DNA of 64,000 bases from Nocardioides sp. Root140 (GCF_001426745.1 NZ_LMFI01000010.1:849722-913721), one strand, 5' to 3'; shown: positions 55,103-63,598, counted from the first letter of the stretch. Notes: generated by a model not told the origin, from the letters alone. Numbers and translations are program-made.

Positions 55103-55300
55103 TCAGTCGGAGGGCGCAGGCGATTCCGGGGAGGAGGGCTCCGGCTCCGCCTCGACCGGAGTGACCCCGAGGATCAGGTCGATCTGCTCCTGGGTCAGTG
55201 ACTCGTCGGACTCGCTGGCCGCGATGATCAGGCTGGTGGTGAGTTCAACCTCATCCAACAGCTCCTGGTCCTCGAGCGTGACGTCGAACTGGTCGTGCAC
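55103..55300 (-). CDS. Small acidic protein of unknown function
   Basis: A 65-residue protein, VHDQFDVTLEDQELLDEVEL with a helical middle and an acidic Pro-rich tail (EAEPEPSSPESPAPSD). GAGAGG lies before the GTG at 55300; a longer start at 55348 is less likely. No domain is recognised; an anti-repressor or small adaptor role is possible but unsupported. A terminator follows directly. Confidence 0.55.
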   Translation of the reverse strand: MHDQFDVTLEDQELLDEVELTTSLIIAASESDESLTQEQIDLILGVTPVEAEPEPSSPESPAPSD

Positions 55301-55410
55301 GCGCAGCCCTCTCTCGTCCGAAGCGCCCCCGAGCCCGACTCTGGGCATGCCTCATGGACCATCGTGCCCTGTGTGGGGTGCTACGAAACGTAGGTGGCCA
55401 GCAAATGACC

Positions 55411-55454
55411 CAAAAATGACCCGAAGGCCCCACCCCCGCAGGGGGATGGGGCCT
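55411..55454 (-). terminator. Terminator downstream of cspA
   Basis: AGGCCCCACCCCC (55425-55437) pairs with GGGGGATGGGGCCT (55441-55454); on the minus strand it is followed by a T-rich run (CATTTTTGG). It sits about 55 nt after the cold-shock gene. Confidence 0.8.
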
Positions 55455-55508
55455 CCAGATGGAAGTCAGGTCAGGTGACCAGCTCCGTGTCGTGCTCGAT
55501 CGATTCGA

Positions 55509-55712
55509 TCAGAGCGGGCGAACGTTCTCCGCCTGCGGGCCCTTGGGACCCTGCGTGACGTCGAACTCGACCTTCTGGTTCTCGTCCAGCGACTTGTAGC
55601 CGTTGGTCTGGATGGCCGAGTAGTGCACGAAGACGTCGTCGCCGCCGTCCTCCTGGGCGATGAAGCCGAAGCCCTTCTCAGCGTTGAACCACTTGACGGT
55701 GCCCTGAGCCAT
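55509..55712 (-). CDS. cspA: Cold-shock protein
   Basis: A 67-residue OB-fold cold-shock protein. RNP1 is KGFGFI and RNP2 is DVFVHY, in [20 protein letters not shown] context. It binds single-stranded nucleic acids and acts as an RNA chaperone. AAAGGAG precedes the ATG at 55712. A canonical terminator follows. Confidence 0.95.
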   Translation of the reverse strand: MAQGTVKWFNAEKGFGFIAQEDGGDDVFVHYSAIQTNGYKSLDENQKVEFDVTQGPKGPQAENVRPL

Positions 55713-56128
55713 TGCTCGTTACTCCTTTGTCGGGGCGAGAGGTCATCACTGCGACAACCCCGCATCAACTGCGGTGACACGTCGCTCCGACTCGTGGAGG
55801 CAGGCCCACGAAGAAGAAACGCCGTTGGATCACAAACTCCGCGGGCGTCAGCCATACTGGAACTTGCACCTGATGCAGACACGACACTACCAATCACGTA
55901 CGGAAAAGAAACCGTCAAACCACACCGATTTCTCCGGATCCGGTGAACTCTTCGCAACAGCGGTGTAACGGGTCCCTCTGCGCTCAGGCCAGTGCCGGTG
56001 CGGCGTACGACGCAGGCGGCGGGCGATCGATCGTCGTACGCCGGGGTGCAGACGATCGCATGGCGCGGGATATCGTGTGCCACCGCGGAACAGGAATCGC
56101 CGAACGCTCGCGCGACGTCCTGACCCGA
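55713..56128. other. Non-coding stretch between cspA and tRNA-Lys
   Basis: No credible coding frame. The left part is the leader and promoter side of cspA; 55880-55950 is relatively AT-rich. The right end has TATCGT about 60 nt before tRNA-Lys, a possible -10 box. Long open frames on either strand here lack ribosome sites and typical codon use. Confidence 0.5.
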
Positions 56129-56201
56129 GGGCCCTTAGCTCAATTGGCAGAGCTCCGGACTTTTAATCCGTTGGTTGTGGGTTCGAGTCCCACAGGGCCT
56201 A
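56129..56201 (+). tRNA. tRNA-Lys (TTT)
   Basis: A 73-nt cloverleaf: acceptor GGGCCCT with AGGGCCT, D-arm GCTC/GAGC, anticodon loop CTTTTAA (TTT), T-arm GTGGG TTCGAGT CCCAC. The 27-43 pair is a mismatch. A long perfect hairpin follows 6 nt after its end. Confidence 0.9.
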
Positions 56202-56206
56202 CCCGG

Positions 56207-56260
56207 GCACTGACCCGTCGTGAATTGTCCCGTCCGGAACAATTCACGACGGGTCAGTGC
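56207..56260. repeat. 22-bp perfect hairpin of the family C type after tRNA-Lys
   Basis: Arms 56207-56228 and 56239-56260 are perfectly complementary over 22 bp with a 10-nt loop. The arms contain GACCCGTCGTGAATT and its complement, a member of the family C repeats found inside two coding genes. There is no T-run. Confidence 0.85.
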
Positions 56261-56318
56261 GTCTCACATACGCGTCCGTGCGGCATAACGTGTCGCCGAG
56301 TGACTAGTTTTGCCTGAT

Positions 56319-57497
56319 ATGGCCCCCTTTTCGCGAGAAGAGCCGGGCGAGACCGACTCGGGCGAGACCGTGGAGGCCTCCGTACCGGCCACCCTGGATC
56401 CGTTGACCGCACCCCTCGCGGAGGTACTCGGCGAGGCGCCGCACGCATCCACCGACACACATCTCTCGATCTTCGCCGAAGAGGCGGACCACGCCGAGGA
56501 CGCAGAGGACGCCGACGAGGCGGACCACGCCGAGGCGGACGAGCCCGACGAGGCCGCGTCTGACGACGTCGAGCCGAACTCCGACTCCATGGTTGCCCCG
56601 CGCCCGACCGTCGCGGACCTGCCGATCGGCGTGGTCGACGTCGAGGACTTCAGTCCGTCGGCTCGCGTCGACGTCTTCGCGGCCCTGCGTGGTGACAGCG
56701 AACCAGTCGAGCCCGAGCCTGGATCACCCGAGCCCACGCCCGAGCCGGAGCCTGCGAGCGCCGGGCGTTTCGAGACCCTCGAGGAACTCCTGGCCTCGGC
56801 CACCCGGCGGTCCCACAGCCCGCAACCCGAGCCGGTCCGGGCCGCGGCCGAGGTCCAGCCCGACCCCGAACCCGAGCCGGTATCTGTCCCACCCGTACCC
56901 GAACCCGAGCCGGTGCCCGTCCTGCCCGAACCCGAGCCCGAACCCGAGCCGGAGCCCGTGCAGACCGCCGTGCTGCCCGCCGTGGTGGCTACCCCGTCGG
57001 AGAGCCCCACGGCGAGCATGCCCGTCGAGCAGAACGTCAAGCCGACCGTCGAGCCGGACCAGGAGAACGTCGACCTCTCACCACGAGGCAGCTCGAGAGC
57101 CCTCCTGCTGGCGCTGCTCGGGCTCGCAGCCGTGGCCACCGCGGCCCTGGCCTGGTGGGCCTCGCAGCACCCGTCGACGACCACGCTCGTGCTCGCCGGA
57201 GTGGCAGTCGTGGTCACGTTGGCGCTCTGGAGGGCGCACGGCCGGTCGGCGCCGTCGACGGTGATGATCGAGCGGGGCAACCTCGACATCCGGACCCGGG
57301 ACAGCCATCACCGCTTCGACCTGGCCAGTCCGACGACGAAGTACGAGACCGTCGGCACACCCGGAGGTCGCGGCTGGAAGGTGCTGATCCACCGCACCGG
57401 CATGCCGCCGTACGTCGTCGACGCGAGCCTGGTCGACGCCGCCGAGTTCACCCGGGTGCTCGAGCGACTCCAGCGTCAGGAGACCGGGATCCAGTAG
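56319..57497 (+). CDS. Membrane protein with acidic and EP-rich N-terminal region
   Basis: A 392-residue protein of unknown function. The first 250 residues are disordered, highly acidic, and rich in EPEPEP-type repeats. Then come two membrane helices (LLLALLGLAAVATAALAWWA and LVLAGVAVVVTLALW) and a C-terminal domain of about 100 residues that looks soluble and beta-rich. TAGTTT and 8 nt precede the ATG at 56319, a leaderless pattern. EP repeats can span the cell wall. It overlaps the convergent GNAT gene by 22 bp. Confidence 0.62.
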   Translation: MAPFSREEPGETDSGETVEASVPATLDPLTAPLAEVLGEAPHASTDTHLSIFAEEADHAEDAEDADEADHAEADEPDEAASDDVEPNSDSMVAPRPTVADLPIGVVDVEDFSPSARVDVFAALRGDSEPVEPEPGSPEPTPEPEPASAGRFETLEELLASATRRSHSPQPEPVRAAAEVQPDPEPEPVSVPPVPEPEPVPVLPEPEPEPEPEPVQTAVLPAVVATPSESPTASMPVEQNVKPTVEPDQENVDLSPRGSSRALLLALLGLAAVATAALAWWASQHPSTTTLVLAGVAVVVTLALWRAHGRSAPSTVMIERGNLDIRTRDSHHRFDLASPTTKYETVGTPGGRGWKVLIHRTGMPPYVVDASLVDAAEFTRVLERLQRQETGIQ

Positions 57498-57988
57498 CGG
57501 CGCTTGCCGTTGCGGACGTCCTCGAACTCGCCACCGTTGCCCTCGATGGTGCGACGCGACCCGACGTTCGACTCGTCGCAGGTGACCAGCACGCGGTCGA
57601 TGCCCAAGGACACGGCGATCGGCAGGGACAGCGCCAGGGCGCGCGACGCGTGGCCCTGACGGCGTCGGGACGGGCGTACGGAGTACCCGATGTGGCCTCC
57701 CTCCTCGAGCAGGAACGGGGTCAACGCGTGCCGGATGGCGAGGTAGCCGACGAACTCGTCCCCCTCGACAATCCACAGGAACGTGCAGTGCACCCGGTCC
57801 TCGGGCAGCACGGTCGCGGGGTCGGCCTGGGCCAGGCGGTCCGCGACCATCTGCTCGAACGAGGCCCGGTCGGTCGCCGGCCGCGGCCCGAAGAATCCGG
57901 ACCCGTCACGGTGCGTGTCGCCGAACTCGTCCTCGGCGGTGCACCAGGAGGCGTAGTGGCGGTCTTCGGGCTGGACCAGTTCGATCAT
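57476..57988 (-). CDS. GNAT-family N-acetyltransferase
   Basis: A 170-residue acetyltransferase: GHIGYSVRPSRRRQGHASRA is the acetyl-CoA loop (R/Q-x-x-G-x-A) and VLVTCDESNVGSRRTIEGNG is the typical C-terminal motif. It resembles uncharacterised GNATs that use small-molecule amines. The ATG at 57988 is preferred; the longer frame from 58030 reads through the promoter gap. Confidence 0.82.
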   Translation of the reverse strand: MIELVQPEDRHYASWCTAEDEFGDTHRDGSGFFGPRPATDRASFEQMVADRLAQADPATVLPEDRVHCTFLWIVEGDEFVGYLAIRHALTPFLLEEGGHIGYSVRPSRRRQGHASRALALSLPIAVSLGIDRVLVTCDESNVGSRRTIEGNGGEFEDVRNGKRRYWIPVS

Positions 57989-58062
57989 GGTGCGGATCAG
58001 ATCACAGGCCATCCGTCGGGACAAAACCAATATTTGCCGAGACCAACCTCTACTGTGCAGCC

Positions 58063-58719
58063 ATGTTCGACTACCGCACCGACGACCGCACGCCCGAGGA
58101 GATCGAGCGAGAGATCGAGGCGGCTGGCGGTCTGGCGCAGAGCACCCGCGAGCTGATCGATGCGGTGATCCGCAGCACCGTGCCCGACGACGAGCTGATC
58201 GCGGTCCGCAAGGAGATCGACGCGCTCACCGCCCGGTTGCGGACCAGCCAGCTGGCCGGCCCGTACGGCATCGCGGTCACGCCCGACGCCGTCGCACACA
58301 ACCACGGCAACAGCGTGGTCGGGCTCCGCAACGCGATCGCCCCGCCCCTGACGATGCAGCGCTCCAGCGAGGGGCGGGCCTGGGCCGACTTCACCCTCGG
58401 CGCCGCCTACGAGGGGCCACCCGGACTCGTCCACGGCGGCGTCAGCGCCCTGATCCTCGACCAGGTCTGCGGAGAGACGGCCGCGGCCGGCGGGGCGCCC
58501 GGCATGACCGGGCGACTGACCCTGAGCTACCGACGCGGCACGCCACTGGGCGACCTGCACGCCGAGGGACGCATCGTGAAGGTCGAGGGCATCAAGACGT
58601 ACGTCGAGGCGCACATCTCCGACGCCGAGGGACCCACGGTGTACGCCGAGGGCCTGTTCATCCTCCCGCGCTGGGCACGGGAGCTGACCGACCAGCCGAA
58701 GCCGTCGACGTTCGAGTAG
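58063..58719 (+). CDS. PaaI-family hot-dog-fold thioesterase
   Basis: A 218-residue protein. The C-terminal half is a hot-dog thioesterase with the PaaI motif GLVHGGVSALILDQVCGET and LTLSYRRGTPLG. The N-terminal 65 residues are helical. It would hydrolyse an acyl-CoA. TACTGT and 6 nt precede the ATG at 58063, a leaderless pattern. Confidence 0.82.
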   Translation: MFDYRTDDRTPEEIEREIEAAGGLAQSTRELIDAVIRSTVPDDELIAVRKEIDALTARLRTSQLAGPYGIAVTPDAVAHNHGNSVVGLRNAIAPPLTMQRSSEGRAWADFTLGAAYEGPPGLVHGGVSALILDQVCGETAAAGGAPGMTGRLTLSYRRGTPLGDLHAEGRIVKVEGIKTYVEAHISDAEGPTVYAEGLFILPRWARELTDQPKPSTFE

Positions 58720-58722
58720 CGC

Positions 58723-60180
58723 TCAGCCCGCGTCGACGTGGACGCCGCGCTTGCCCTGGTCGGTGAGACGCGCTTCCTCGGCGGCCACCTGCTCCAGCTC
58801 GGCACGACGCGCCTCGAGCATGGCGTCGAACTCGCCCGGCTCGCTGACGAGGTCCTTGGCGCCGCCACCGAGCCGCTCCAGCGCCACGCGGGCGAAGATC
58901 TGCTGCTCGGTGACCGTGCGCTCGGACCGGTCGTTGCCGATGAACGTGATCGCCCAGCTCAACAGGGCACCGATGCGGTTCTTGAAGCCGGTCAGGTAGA
59001 TCAGGTGCACGGCCAGCCACATCAGCCAGGCGATCACGCCGTTCAGCTTCAGCTTGCCGACGCTGGCGACCGCGCGGAACTTGCTGATGATCGCCATCGA
59101 GCCCTTGTCGAAGTACTTGAACGGCGCCTGCGGGGCCTTGCCCTTGAGTCGGTGGTCGATCTCCTTGGCGGCGTACTTGGCGCCCTGGATGGCCACCTGG
59201 GCGACGCCGGGGAGGTTGTCGAGCGAGATCATGTCGCCGAGCACGAACACCTCGGGGTGGCCCGGCAGCGTCAGGTCGGGGTTGACCGCGATGCGACCGG
59301 CCCGGTCGAGCGGGGCTCCGCTCTGCTCCGACAGCGTCTTGCCGAGCGGGTTCGCCTGCACACCGGCGGCCCAGATCTTGGCGACCGAGTCGATGCGACG
59401 GGTGGTGCCGTCCTTGTCCTTCAGCTCGAGCCCGCGCTCGTCGACGCTGGTGACCATGGCGCCGAGCTGGACCTCGACGCCGATCTTCTCCAGCTCGCCC
59501 TTGGCCTTGGTGCCGAGCTTGGCACCGAACGGCGGCAGCACCTGGGGCGCGGCGTCGACGAGGATGATGCGGGCCTGCTTGGTGTCGATGCTGCGGAAGT
59601 CGCGCTTGAGGGTCTTGTGGGCCAGCTCGGCGATCTGGCCGGCCATCTCGACACCGGTGGGGCCGGCGCCGACGACCACGAAGGTCAGCAGGTGGTCGTA
59701 GGGCTCACCGCGGCTGGCGGCGTTCTCGGCCATCTCGAAGGCACCGAAGATGCGGCCACGCAGCTCGAGCGCGTCGTCGATGCTCTTCATGCCGGGGGCG
59801 AACTCGGCGAAGTGGTCGTTGCCGAAGTAGGACTGGCTCGCGCCCGCCGCCACGATCAGCGAGTCGTAGTGGGAGACCGTCTCGCGACCCAGCACGTGGT
59901 GGGTGACGGTGCGCGCCTCGAGGTCGATGCCGGTGACCGTGCCGAGAAGGACCTGCGCGTTGTCCTGCTTGGCCAGCACCTCACGGGTCGGCGGCGCGAT
60001 CTCGCCCTGGGACAGGATGCCCGTGGCGACCTGGTAGAGCAGCGGCTGGAAGAGGTGGTGCGTGGTCTTGGCGACCATGGTGACCTCGACGTCGGACCGC
60101 TTGAGGGCCTTGGTGCCGAACAGCCCGCCGAACCCGGAGCCGATCACGACCACCTGGTGCTTGCCGTTGTTGCTTGCCAT
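58723..60180 (-). CDS. ndh: Type II NADH dehydrogenase
   Basis: A 485-residue single-subunit NADH:quinone oxidoreductase. FAD motif VVIGSGFGGLFGTKALKR near the N-terminus, NADH motif VVVGAGPTGVEMAGQIAEL, and FVLGDMISLDNLPGVAQVAIQG, typical of NDH-2. A C-terminal hydrophobic helix (AWLMWLAVHLIYL) attaches it to the membrane. It feeds electrons into the quinone pool without proton pumping. It has GTAGGGA upstream. Confidence 0.93.
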   Translation of the reverse strand: MASNNGKHQVVVIGSGFGGLFGTKALKRSDVEVTMVAKTTHHLFQPLLYQVATGILSQGEIAPPTREVLAKQDNAQVLLGTVTGIDLEARTVTHHVLGRETVSHYDSLIVAAGASQSYFGNDHFAEFAPGMKSIDDALELRGRIFGAFEMAENAASRGEPYDHLLTFVVVGAGPTGVEMAGQIAELAHKTLKRDFRSIDTKQARIILVDAAPQVLPPFGAKLGTKAKGELEKIGVEVQLGAMVTSVDERGLELKDKDGTTRRIDSVAKIWAAGVQANPLGKTLSEQSGAPLDRAGRIAVNPDLTLPGHPEVFVLGDMISLDNLPGVAQVAIQGAKYAAKEIDHRLKGKAPQAPFKYFDKGSMAIISKFRAVASVGKLKLNGVIAWLMWLAVHLIYLTGFKNRIGALLSWAITFIGNDRSERTVTEQQIFARVALERLGGGAKDLVSEPGEFDAMLEARRAELEQVAAEEARLTDQGKRGVHVDAG

Positions 60181-60395
60181 TCCCTACGGGCCTCTCTGTT
60201 TAACGCACGACGTCGATTGCTTGCCGTACCCCATGATCCCATCCGTCGGTCAATTCTCCGAACCGGGCCTGCACCGGAAAATTCGGCCAAGAAGATTGGT
60301 CGTTCAGGTTTCAACCGCCGAGATGCTGGGCAAGGGGAGGTCATGTGCCCCAATATGGGTGCGATCCCGAAATCGACGCTAGGTGCGCCATTGCC

Positions 60396-61334
60396 GTGAG
60401 CAGAGGTGAACTGACCCTCGAGTCCAGCCCGCGATCCGTGTCGGACGCGCGCCGCTGGGTCGCTTCGGCGTGCCATGACCTCGAACGGGAGGACCTCGTC
60501 GAGGCCGCCCAGCTGGGCGTCTCCGAGCTGGTCACCAACGCCCTGCTGCACGGCGCGCCCCCGATTCACGTGCGGGTGCGCGGCACCCATCGGCACCCGC
60601 GCATCGAGGTGCTCGACGGCTCGCGCACGCCACCCTCCCCGAACCACCGGATGACCCACGACGACGAGCTGCTGGCCACGATCGGCCGAGGCCTCGGCAT
60701 GGTGGCGATGTCCTCTCATGCCTGGGGCGCCGAGCTGCTCGACGACGGCAAGGTGGTCTGGTTCGAGCCGGCCGTCGACCCCGTGGACGAGCCCGACCTC
60801 GAGGGCCAGGTCTATCCCTCGAACAGTCCCGCCACCGGCCAGCCGTCCATGATCCGGAGCGATGACGGTCTACGCATCGACTACCCGACCTTCCCGGTGC
60901 AGCTGTTCGTCGACTGGCGACGCCGGTTCCGGGACCTGCACCGCGAGCTGCGGCTCCTCTCACTGGCGCACGAGGACGACTACCCGGTCGCCAAGACCCT
61001 CACCGACCTGTTCGACCGGTTCTACGAGGAGGTGCAGCACACACTCGGCGTCGACGACATCCAGCGGGCGGTCGAGTCCGGGGTCACCACGGCGTCCATC
61101 CTCCTGGTCATCGCCCCCGAAGCACCGGCCGTCGTCGAGCAGATGATCGACGTCCTCGAGCTCGCCGACTCCTTCTGCCGCACCGAGCGCCTGCTCTCGC
61201 TCGCCTCCACCCACCAGCAGCGCGACTTCCAGAGGTGGTTCCTCGGCGAGCTGATCAGGCAGGCCAACGGCGAACCACCGGTGATCTGGACCGGCGACGA
61301 CTCCGTCCACCTGCCGCAGCCACGCATCTCGTGA
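60396..61334 (+). CDS. Anti-sigma-like ATPase (HATPase_c_2) with C-terminal helical domain
   Basis: A 312-residue protein. The N-terminal 125 residues form a histidine-kinase-like ATPase of the RsbW type, with LGVSELVTNALLHG (N-box) and GRGLGMVAMSSHAWG (G-box). The following 185 residues are helical and not recognised. The GTG at 60396 is preferred; TAGGTG lies 10 nt upstream. It may bind an anti-anti-sigma or sigma factor. Its stop overlaps the first crcB gene by 4 nt (GTGA). Confidence 0.75.
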   Translation: MSRGELTLESSPRSVSDARRWVASACHDLEREDLVEAAQLGVSELVTNALLHGAPPIHVRVRGTHRHPRIEVLDGSRTPPSPNHRMTHDDELLATIGRGLGMVAMSSHAWGAELLDDGKVVWFEPAVDPVDEPDLEGQVYPSNSPATGQPSMIRSDDGLRIDYPTFPVQLFVDWRRRFRDLHRELRLLSLAHEDDYPVAKTLTDLFDRFYEEVQHTLGVDDIQRAVESGVTTASILLVIAPEAPAVVEQMIDVLELADSFCRTERLLSLASTHQQRDFQRWFLGELIRQANGEPPVIWTGDDSVHLPQPRIS

Positions 61335-61747
61335 GGGGACAGCAGATCACCCCGTCGCAGCTGGCGGTGGTGTCGCTCGGGGGCGCGCTCGGCGCATGCG
61401 CGCGCTGGGCACTGTCGACCCGGTTCCCGGTGGGCGACGACTTCCCGTGGGTCACCCTCTGCATCAACGTCGGCGGCTCCCTGCTGCTGGCGCTGCTCCC
61501 CGCCCTGCTCGTCGTACGCCGCCACCAGCTGCTGCCACTCTTCCTCGGCACCGGGGTGCTCGGCGGGTTCACCACGCTGAGCACCTTCTCGGAGGAGACC
61601 CGGGCGCTGCTCGCGAGTGGCTCGTTCCTGGCCGTGCCCTACGTGCTCGTCACGGTGCTGGCCGCGGCGTTCGCCGTCGAGCTCGCCCACCACTGGTCGA
61701 CGCCCGCGGCCCAGCAGCTGTTCGACGACGAGGAGGGCGACGAATGA
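61331..61747 (+). CDS. crcB: Fluoride channel CrcB/Fluc, first subunit
   Basis: A 138-residue four-helix membrane protein: GGALGACARWALSTRF, then CINVGGSLLLALLPAL (Asn and Gly near the Na+ site) and GVLGGFTTLSTFSEET (TLSTF Phe box). It forms a fluoride-selective channel with its partner encoded downstream. The GTG start overlaps the preceding ATPase stop. Confidence 0.9.
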   Translation: MRGQQITPSQLAVVSLGGALGACARWALSTRFPVGDDFPWVTLCINVGGSLLLALLPALLVVRRHQLLPLFLGTGVLGGFTTLSTFSEETRALLASGSFLAVPYVLVTVLAAAFAVELAHHWSTPAAQQLFDDEEGDE

Positions 61748-62073
61748 CCATGCTGCTCGTCGCACTCGGTGCGGCCGTCGGCGCACCCCTGCGATTCGTG
61801 GCCGGCCACCACCTCGACCGCGACGTGCCTCGCGGCACCCTGCTGGTCAACGTGGCCGGATCGTTCCTGCTCGGCCTGTTCAGCGGCCTCGCGCTGTCGG
61901 ACCACGCCTGGGCGCTGCTCGGCGTGGGCTTCTGCGGCGGGCTCACCACGTACTCCTCGTTCGCCGTACAGACCTCGCGCCTCGGCGTCCGGCGCGGTAC
62001 GGCGTACTCCGCCGCCACGCTGCTGGCGTCGCTGGCCGTGTGCGCCCTCGGCTACTGGAGTGTCCGGCCGTGA
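61744..62073 (+). CDS. crcB: Fluoride channel CrcB/Fluc, second subunit
   Basis: A 109-residue paralogue of the preceding gene: GAAVGAPLRFVAGHHLDRDV, LLVNVAGSFLLGLFSG and GFCGGLTTYSSFAVQT. Two adjacent divergent crcB genes usually encode heterodimeric antiparallel channels. An ATGA overlap couples translation. The protein is short but complete. Confidence 0.9.
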   Translation: MTMLLVALGAAVGAPLRFVAGHHLDRDVPRGTLLVNVAGSFLLGLFSGLALSDHAWALLGVGFCGGLTTYSSFAVQTSRLGVRRGTAYSAATLLASLAVCALGYWSVRP

Positions 62074-62091
62074 CGCATCGGCCGTGAGGGC

Positions 62092-62442
62092 TCAGGCGTA
62101 GCCGAGGCCGTGCAGCTCGGCCTCGCCGATGCCGAAGTGGTGCGCGATCTCGTGGACCACGGTGATCCGCACCTCGTCGACCAGCTCCTCCTCGGTCTCG
62201 CACATCTCCTGCAGCGGGTTCCGGAAGATGAAGATGCGGTCGGGCAGCGCCGCCGAGTGGTTGGCCGTGCGCTCGGTCAGCGCGACGCCGTCGTAGAGCC
62301 CCAGGAGGTCGGGGTCGTCGGCGGGCGGCTCGTCCTCGACGAGCACGACGAGGTTGTCCACGAGCGCGGCGATCTCGTCGGGGATGTCGTCCAGCGCCCG
62401 GTCGACGAGCGCCTCGAAGGCGGTCCGGTCGAGCTCGATCAT
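62092..62442 (-). CDS. Minimal zincin-type metallopeptidase-like protein
   Basis: A 116-residue protein with VVHEIAHHFGIGE, an HExxH zinc motif with a downstream Glu. It matches the small metallopeptidase family of actinobacteria with a one-domain zincin fold. The ATG at 62442 overlaps the methyltransferase stop by 4 nt. The substrate is unknown and peptidase activity is not established for the family. Confidence 0.82.
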   Translation of the reverse strand: MIELDRTAFEALVDRALDDIPDEIAALVDNLVVLVEDEPPADDPDLLGLYDGVALTERTANHSAALPDRIFIFRNPLQEMCETEEELVDEVRITVVHEIAHHFGIGEAELHGLGYA

Positions 62443-63293
62443 GCTGCCGGGTTGGTGGCCGTGACCACCCAGGTGTGGGCGACGGGGCGCACGGCGCCGT
62501 CCAAGAGGTGACGGCGCAGCTCGGCCCGGACCTCGTCGACCAGGGAGGCCCAGCCGTCGGGTCCGAGCGTGGGCTCGAGCTCGGCGCGAGCGGACTGTCC
62601 GGTGGTGGTCGCCAGGATCACCGAGAGTCGTTCCTCGACACCGTCGGTGCCGTCGAACCCGTAGTCCAGCGGGGCGTCCTGGGCGACGAGGTCGACGTCG
62701 GCCCAGCCGGCCCCGGTCAGGATCTCGCGCACCCGCTCGGGCTCGCCGAACGCCTGCGGTCCGGGGGCGCCTGCGTCCTCGCCCTCGCCCTCGTCCGGCG
62801 CCATCCGTGCGGTGAGCACCTCGGTGCCCAGGGTGAAGATCTCGTTCTCCCCCGAACGCCAGCAGACGAAGGCCAGTCGGGCTCCCGGAACACAGGCGCG
62901 GCGGATGTTGGCGAAGGCCGCCACCGGATCCGCGAAGAACATCACCCCGAAGCGCGAGACGACCCGTTCGAACCCGCCGGCCCCGCCTTGGAGCAGGTCC
63001 TCGGTCTGGGCGTCTGCCAGGAGCACCTCGGCCGCAGGCACCCGGCGCCGTGCGGCCTCGACCATCGAGTCGGAGATGTCGACGCCGACCGGCGTCGTGC
63101 CTGCCGCGTCCGCCAGTTCGAGCAACGTGCCGAAGCCGCAGCCGACGTCGAGGACCCGCTGGCCCGGAACGAGCTCCGCGGCCGCGATGACGGCGTCGGC
63201 CATCGGCGCCATGGTGGCGTCGAAGATCCGCGCGTTGGCCACCCATCCGACGCCCGTGCTGGACCAGCCCTGCCGCATCTCTTCGTTGTCCAC
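62439..63293 (-). CDS. SAM-dependent methyltransferase
   Basis: A 284-residue class I methyltransferase: RVLDVGCGFGTLLELADAAG (SAM motif), VGVDISDSMVEAARRR and a UbiE-like body. The GTG at 63293 is preferred because TAGGTT lies 7 nt upstream, a leaderless pattern; a TTG at 63302 lies inside that box. It is coupled to the metallopeptidase-like gene downstream. Confidence 0.8.
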   Translation of the reverse strand: MDNEEMRQGWSSTGVGWVANARIFDATMAPMADAVIAAAELVPGQRVLDVGCGFGTLLELADAAGTTPVGVDISDSMVEAARRRVPAAEVLLADAQTEDLLQGGAGGFERVVSRFGVMFFADPVAAFANIRRACVPGARLAFVCWRSGENEIFTLGTEVLTARMAPDEGEGEDAGAPGPQAFGEPERVREILTGAGWADVDLVAQDAPLDYGFDGTDGVEERLSVILATTTGQSARAELEPTLGPDGWASLVDEVRAELRRHLLDGAVRPVAHTWVVTATNPAA

Positions 63294-63314
63294 GGTGACC
63301 AACCTAGGGGAACG

Positions 63315-63350
63315 AAAAAAGCGAGGCCCACGCTTTCGCGTGGACCTCGC
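63315..63350 (-). terminator. Terminator downstream of tRNA-Asp
   Basis: On the minus strand GCGAGGTCCACGC pairs with GCGTGGGCCTCGC (one G-T) around a 4-nt loop, followed by TTTTTT. A canonical intrinsic terminator just after tRNA-Asp. Confidence 0.92.
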
Positions 63351-63356
63351 ACTCTG

Positions 63357-63430
63357 CGACCCCGACGGGACTCGAACCCGCGGCCTCCGCCGTGACAGGG
63401 CGGCGCGCTAACCAACTGCGCTACGGGGCC
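63357..63430 (-). tRNA. tRNA-Asp (GTC)
   Basis: A 74-nt cloverleaf on the minus strand: acceptor GGCCCCG with CGGGGTC, anticodon loop CTGTCAC (GTC) closed by CCGCC/GGCGG, T-arm GCGGG TTCGAGT CCCGT. The 3' CCA is not encoded. Confidence 0.95.
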
Positions 63431-63525
63431 AGGTTGTGCTTCCCAGTTTCTCACTGCGAAGCCGCTGAACAATAACCCATGGTTGCCGGTGCCGCACAAT
63501 CGGGCGGAAACCGCTGTTCAGCTGG

Positions 63526-63598
63526 TACCCCCAACGGGATTCGAACCCGTGCTACCGCCGTGAAAGGGCGACGTCCTAGGCCACTAGACGATGGGGGC
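63526..63598 (-). tRNA. tRNA-Glu (TTC)
   Basis: A 73-nt cloverleaf on the minus strand: acceptor GCCCCCA with TGGGGGT, anticodon loop CTTTCAC (TTC) closed by CGCC/GGCG, T-loop TTCGAAT. It lies 95 bp upstream of tRNA-Asp and probably shares its transcript. Confidence 0.95.

Noticed and set aside
56129-56260. tRNA attachment site of an integrated element
   Set aside because: No integrase gene and no second copy of the tRNA 3' end in the window; the adjacent hairpin belongs to repeat family C.
61235-61335. Fluoride riboswitch before crcB
   Set aside because: The crcB start overlaps the preceding gene, leaving no untranslated leader for a riboswitch.
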